64,000 bases of DNA. Origin: Phylloscopus collybita. Its lineage: Eukaryota; Chordata; Aves; Passeriformes; Phylloscopidae. Where the stretch lies: positions 8,125,001-8,189,000 of the forward strand of contig JAJNNQ010000008.1 of the NCBI GenBank assembly GCA_027886175.1. The letters run 5' to 3'. Positions 60,335 through 64,000 of the stretch are shown here, piece by piece (positions within the stretch are counted from its first letter, which is position 1; every line of letters starts with the position of its first letter). The position numbers were made by a program, and so were the translations under genes. The notes below the pieces were generated by a model, which worked only from the letters and a program-made list of their open reading frames with translations, did no database searches and was not told the origin of the DNA.

Positions 60335-63300
60335 GTCACACTGTCCTTCAAGTCAATGTTTTCCTTGTGGTTTTAATTCAGGTCCTGGTCAGAAGCTAAT
60401 GGGATTTATTTTCCTTTGTCTTCCACAGACTTTGAATCCAGTCTTTAGCATGCACAAAGTCCTGAAAAACTGGGGAGTATGTTTTTTTCCCAAAGTGAAG
60501 CAGTCTTAAAGGCATTTCTCTTTTTCTTCTAGGGCTGCCTTTTTCTCTTTGGAATAAAGGTGTGGGCAATAGGCCATGTTTCAATGTCTGAGACCATCTG
60601 CCAATGCAAACAGAAAAAAATTAATTATGAATGGTGTCTTCCCATGCTAAATCATTTATTGTAAAGGAGTTTTTCAGCTTGTTTGTAATGGCTGTAGCCT
60701 AAGGGTGCACACTGTATAAATTGCCTGATTACAGGATACAGAACACTTCTAAATAGGCCTCAGATGATTAGGAGAGGGGAAAGAAATTAAAAAGGCCATT
60801 TCCCTTTAGGTATGCAAATGGATTGCAGAACAATAGACAAAGATATGAAAGACCATGATAAAATATACCCTCTTTTCTTTTACCTTAAATGATGTACTAG
60901 GCAAGTAGCAAGCTTCATTACATGTGTCAGCTATGCGAATTGTTTCATAATTGAAACAATGCTGTTGCCAGATAGTACATGTTAGATTTCAAGATAAAGT
61001 ACCAGTTTTTGTGTCCTCAAGCAGTTTGGGGGTTGCTGCCTAAATCTGTCTTAGGAATGGTTATATTCTGACCTTGGTTTAATTTAATTTAACTCTGCCT
61101 ACTTTAGCCTCTTTTGAGTTACCTCTTCAAATGGAAAGGACTAAATTTGCTTTTGTCACACTAGATCCTCCTCTCAAGTCACAGTGACATGTCTGCCTCT
61201 CCTGAGCAGCCAGTGCTGGTATTTTCCTGCCTGTTAGAAGGCGGCTGGGTTTGTTTAAACAGTTCTGTGAATGGCAGGAGCCATCTCCCAGTTCTGCCAT
61301 ACCCTCACACATCACTGCTCTCCCCCTTCCCCATATCCTTACACACATACACATCTGCGTGGGCCAAGCATCTGCCATTTCCTAGGAGCTTGAATACTTG
61401 GGGACAGAAAAATTTGAGTTCTTGGTACTAAAGTAACTCGAATGTCTTTAAAGTCAATAGCAGCTCCAAGGGCACTGAAAGGTGAGAGGTGATAGATAAT
61501 ATTGTCTTTAGGTATTGCTCTCCCATGACACATAGGGCTCCTTGGAGTTTAAGTGACTATAGAAATTGGTCAGCAGTGGGTGCTTAACAGCTACAGCCCT
61601 CTGAAAAATTATACCCCATATCTCCACATTGCCGTGTCTCAACTGTGCAACAGACATGTTACTGAGAATCAGATGGGGTTTAAAATGCGTAGATTTTTAA
61701 ATCATAGATTTTTAGAAAACTTTTGAAATCTTATTAGTCTGCTATATTAAGTATTTGGGGTTAAGATTCTCCTTACAAGTGTGATGTGTCAAAAGAAGCA
61801 GGGATTAAGACCCCAAAGCCAGTGTGAGCTGAATTTTTTGGATAGCCGAAGCTAGAATTCTCTCATGATTATAAAAGGCCAGTACCTGAACATAAAATTT
61901 GAAGCTTGTTCTAAACCTATCAGATCTGAAAACCTCCCACTATTCAATCTCCCTTTATTTTGCTCTATTTCTTACAGCATCAAGTTTGTAAATTTGGCCA
62001 GAGGAAGCTTATGAGAGCTGCACTGTGTGTTACAGTCATGAGGAGCCCAGCTGCATGTGAGAACCAGAGATATTTTGTTGCCTCGCAAAGAAAAAAATCA
62101 AAATCAAGATTTAGGAATTAATCAAGTCTACATTTTTCTGGATAAGTATTTTGTTTTTCATAAGACATGTAAGCAAGCAAAGAATTGAAAATATTCTCCA
62201 CATACATGCACTGTGCCTGTACGGTCCAGTCTGCCCAGTCTACTTTCTCTGTCCAGTCACTCTGCAGAGAAAAAATGTATCTTCAGGTGCACCTTACATG
62301 AAGAGCCCAATCCTGAGATCCAAGTGTTGAGTCTGGGACTGTCTTTACTCCCATTTGGAATCTATTGGTCATTATTATATCTTCCTCAGCTTCGGTCAAG
62401 CCACCAAAGCAGGCTTCAGCTCCTTGCAGTGGGCAGTTCTTCTCTCAGTCAGATGCAAGGCAAAAAGGAGTGGAGAGGGGGAGGGTAAGGAGAATTTTAT
62501 GATACAGTCATCTGGGGCTTGCAAGAGCTGTAAATTGGGATTTAGAGTGATAACACTATTCTTTCATTTATTTCCCCAAATAACAAGGGAAACAGCACTT
62601 TGAATGTGGTACTAATGAATAAATAATGCACTCATTTGAAAGCTGGAGCTGAGATTGAGAAATACATGCAGTTTTTCTTAGTGGGCCTGAAGTTCCATTA
62701 ATGTGCCAGCTCAGAGGGAGGACCCAGGCAGGGAGATGCACTTGATGCCAGTGTGGCCCTGCCACCTGCCCCAGCCAAAGGGAGGCAAGCCCAGCTCTTC
62801 CTCTCACATTTTTGCTGGCAACTCCTGTGCTCCCCAGCCATTGTTGAACATTTTTCACCTAAGGGATGTGACAAGAGAATGGTAGGTTAAAATTTGTTTG
62901 AATCTGTGTTTCCTTTTATTTAGCATTCACACACAGCTTGCCTCAGGCTTGGGTTGGGCTGTATCCTGTGAGGTCTTTGGCCTGCTGGAACAAAGCACAG
63001 TGAGGGATCACCAGTCCCTCTAGGGAGGCTCTGAACACCTTCAGTGCCCTGTGGCCATATCCTTGGGTTGTTTGATGAACTTTGCATAGATAGCTGTGGT
63101 CCATTGTTGTCAACCAACAGTCACTGCAGTAATGTGTAAAGTTTCTGGATTGGATGAAACCCTATCTGGTCCTCTAAACATCAAAGATGATCAAGGAGCA
63201 AAGCAGTTCTTGCTAAGCAATCATCCTGGGATTGTGTAGAGTTCCTTACAACCATCCCTTGGCTGCCCAGTGTTTGTCTCTTGGTTCAATTACAGCATGA

Positions 63301-64000
63301 ACAAGCTATTATTTATTGCCTTGTCCACCTCCAAATGCACTGCTGCTAATTATTTCTCCTAATAATTTGAAATCAGGGTAAAAATCTGTCATGAGCATCT
63401 TTTCTGTCTTTAATCTACCTAGCTAACAGACTCTGGAAAAGTCTGGAAGCTGTGATGAATATTTCTGTTGTTTTGGAGGAGGAGTGCCTTCCACAAATAG
63501 GAGTTTGAGGAATTTCCCCTCCCTGCTTCTGTGGATTATAAATTCTTGATGAGTATCTGAGATCAGGTCACAATGGGATGAAATCTGTGAAAGATTATTG
63601 ATTTCTTTAGGAAATGAGGAAATTTGTAAGCCATGACATGCACCTTAATATTGGTCCTGTCTGGCAGATCAGCTGCTTGGATCAGTGGTTCTCTATGGAT
63701 GCAGTCATTTCAGGATCCCTATCATCATTCAGACATGAAAAATTATTTTTAAATGAATATGTAATAGACTTAATTTTTATAAAATGAATATTTGCAGTTA
63801 GCATCAACAAATACATTTCATTTCATTTGATGTTTGTGTTTTTCCTTGTTCCTAACTATTAGATAGATGAAAAGCTTTGAATCCAGCTTGAAATATGGTA
63901 TTATATATCCTACATTAGGTATCTTTGAAATAGCATGTGTGGGTGTTTATGACAGTTTTGAAGATTGATGATTGACAATCACTCCCATAAAAAGTAGTAA
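60335..64000. other. Gene-free AT-rich DNA
   Basis: No gene supported. ATTGTTTCA (60,939-60,947) and TGAAACAAT (60,952-60,960) form a perfect 9-bp hairpin with a 4-base loop. GC-richer patches lie at about 62,690-62,840 and 62,930-63,060, with unsupported frames. The block from about 63,290 to 63,430 holds several TAATTATT-type homeodomain cores and may be regulatory. Confidence 0.55.

Noticed and set aside
1..64000. Endogenous retrovirus, tRNA, known microRNA, CRISPR array or operon-like system
   Set aside because: No reverse-transcriptase or protease motif frame, LTR pair, cloverleaf with A/B boxes, familiar microRNA seed or regularly spaced direct repeats was seen. The window does not look prokaryotic or viral.

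Overview
This window reads as non-coding nuclear DNA from a vertebrate, most likely a bird. It is AT-rich, its reading frames are short and closed by frequent stops, and there is no operon-like gene packing. The only mobile elements I can recognise are two old 3'-end fragments of the CR1 LINE family, the dominant LINE of birds and other reptiles. I see no Alu, B1, L1, LTR or endogenous retrovirus signature. CR1 together with very low repeat density favours a bird over a crocodile or turtle. The species and locus cannot be named from the sequence alone.

No protein-coding gene, tRNA, rRNA, CRISPR array or known microRNA could be supported. The longest open frames (up to 250 codons) lie in a stop-free GT-rich minisatellite that is open in several frames on both strands. 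The next longest (136-138 codons) are about what chance gives in 64 kb of this composition. The stretch is therefore an intergenic gene desert or the inside of a very large intron.

Layout: 1-14,900 is unique AT-rich DNA with small GC-rich patches, a 14-bp perfect hairpin (1,799-1,834), a candidate conserved block (6,710-6,930) and a pair of adjacent hairpins (8,989-9,037). From 14,930 to 15,915 there is a 21-bp palindrome, a compact CpG cluster and a long low-CpG block with the look of a conserved non-coding element; this is the strongest regulatory candidate. A second such block (18,830-19,160) carries an NF-E2/MAF-type site. Small tandem duplications and an imperfect hairpin follow at 22.4-22.9 kb, then a purine-skewed block at 27,040-27,760. 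A CR1 fragment lies at about 37,668-37,830, and a 529-bp minisatellite of 22 units at 39,772-40,300. Further candidate conserved blocks are near 42.6, 51.3 and 53.3 kb. A second CR1 end is at 49,410-49,530, an isolated G-quadruplex/i-motif tract at 54,629-54,650, and a 22-base A run preceded by AATAAA at 60,288-60,334.

Nothing here shows genes working together. If the window has a function, it is probably regulatory: clustered homeodomain, SOX/TCF, E-box and bZIP-like motifs in otherwise featureless DNA fit distal enhancers of a developmental gene outside the window. Conservation is inferred from composition and motif density, not measured. I found no new biological system. The items most worth checking are the 15.4-15.9 kb CpG-plus-motif block, the minisatellite, the minus-strand G-quadruplex and three splice-site-bounded exon candidates.
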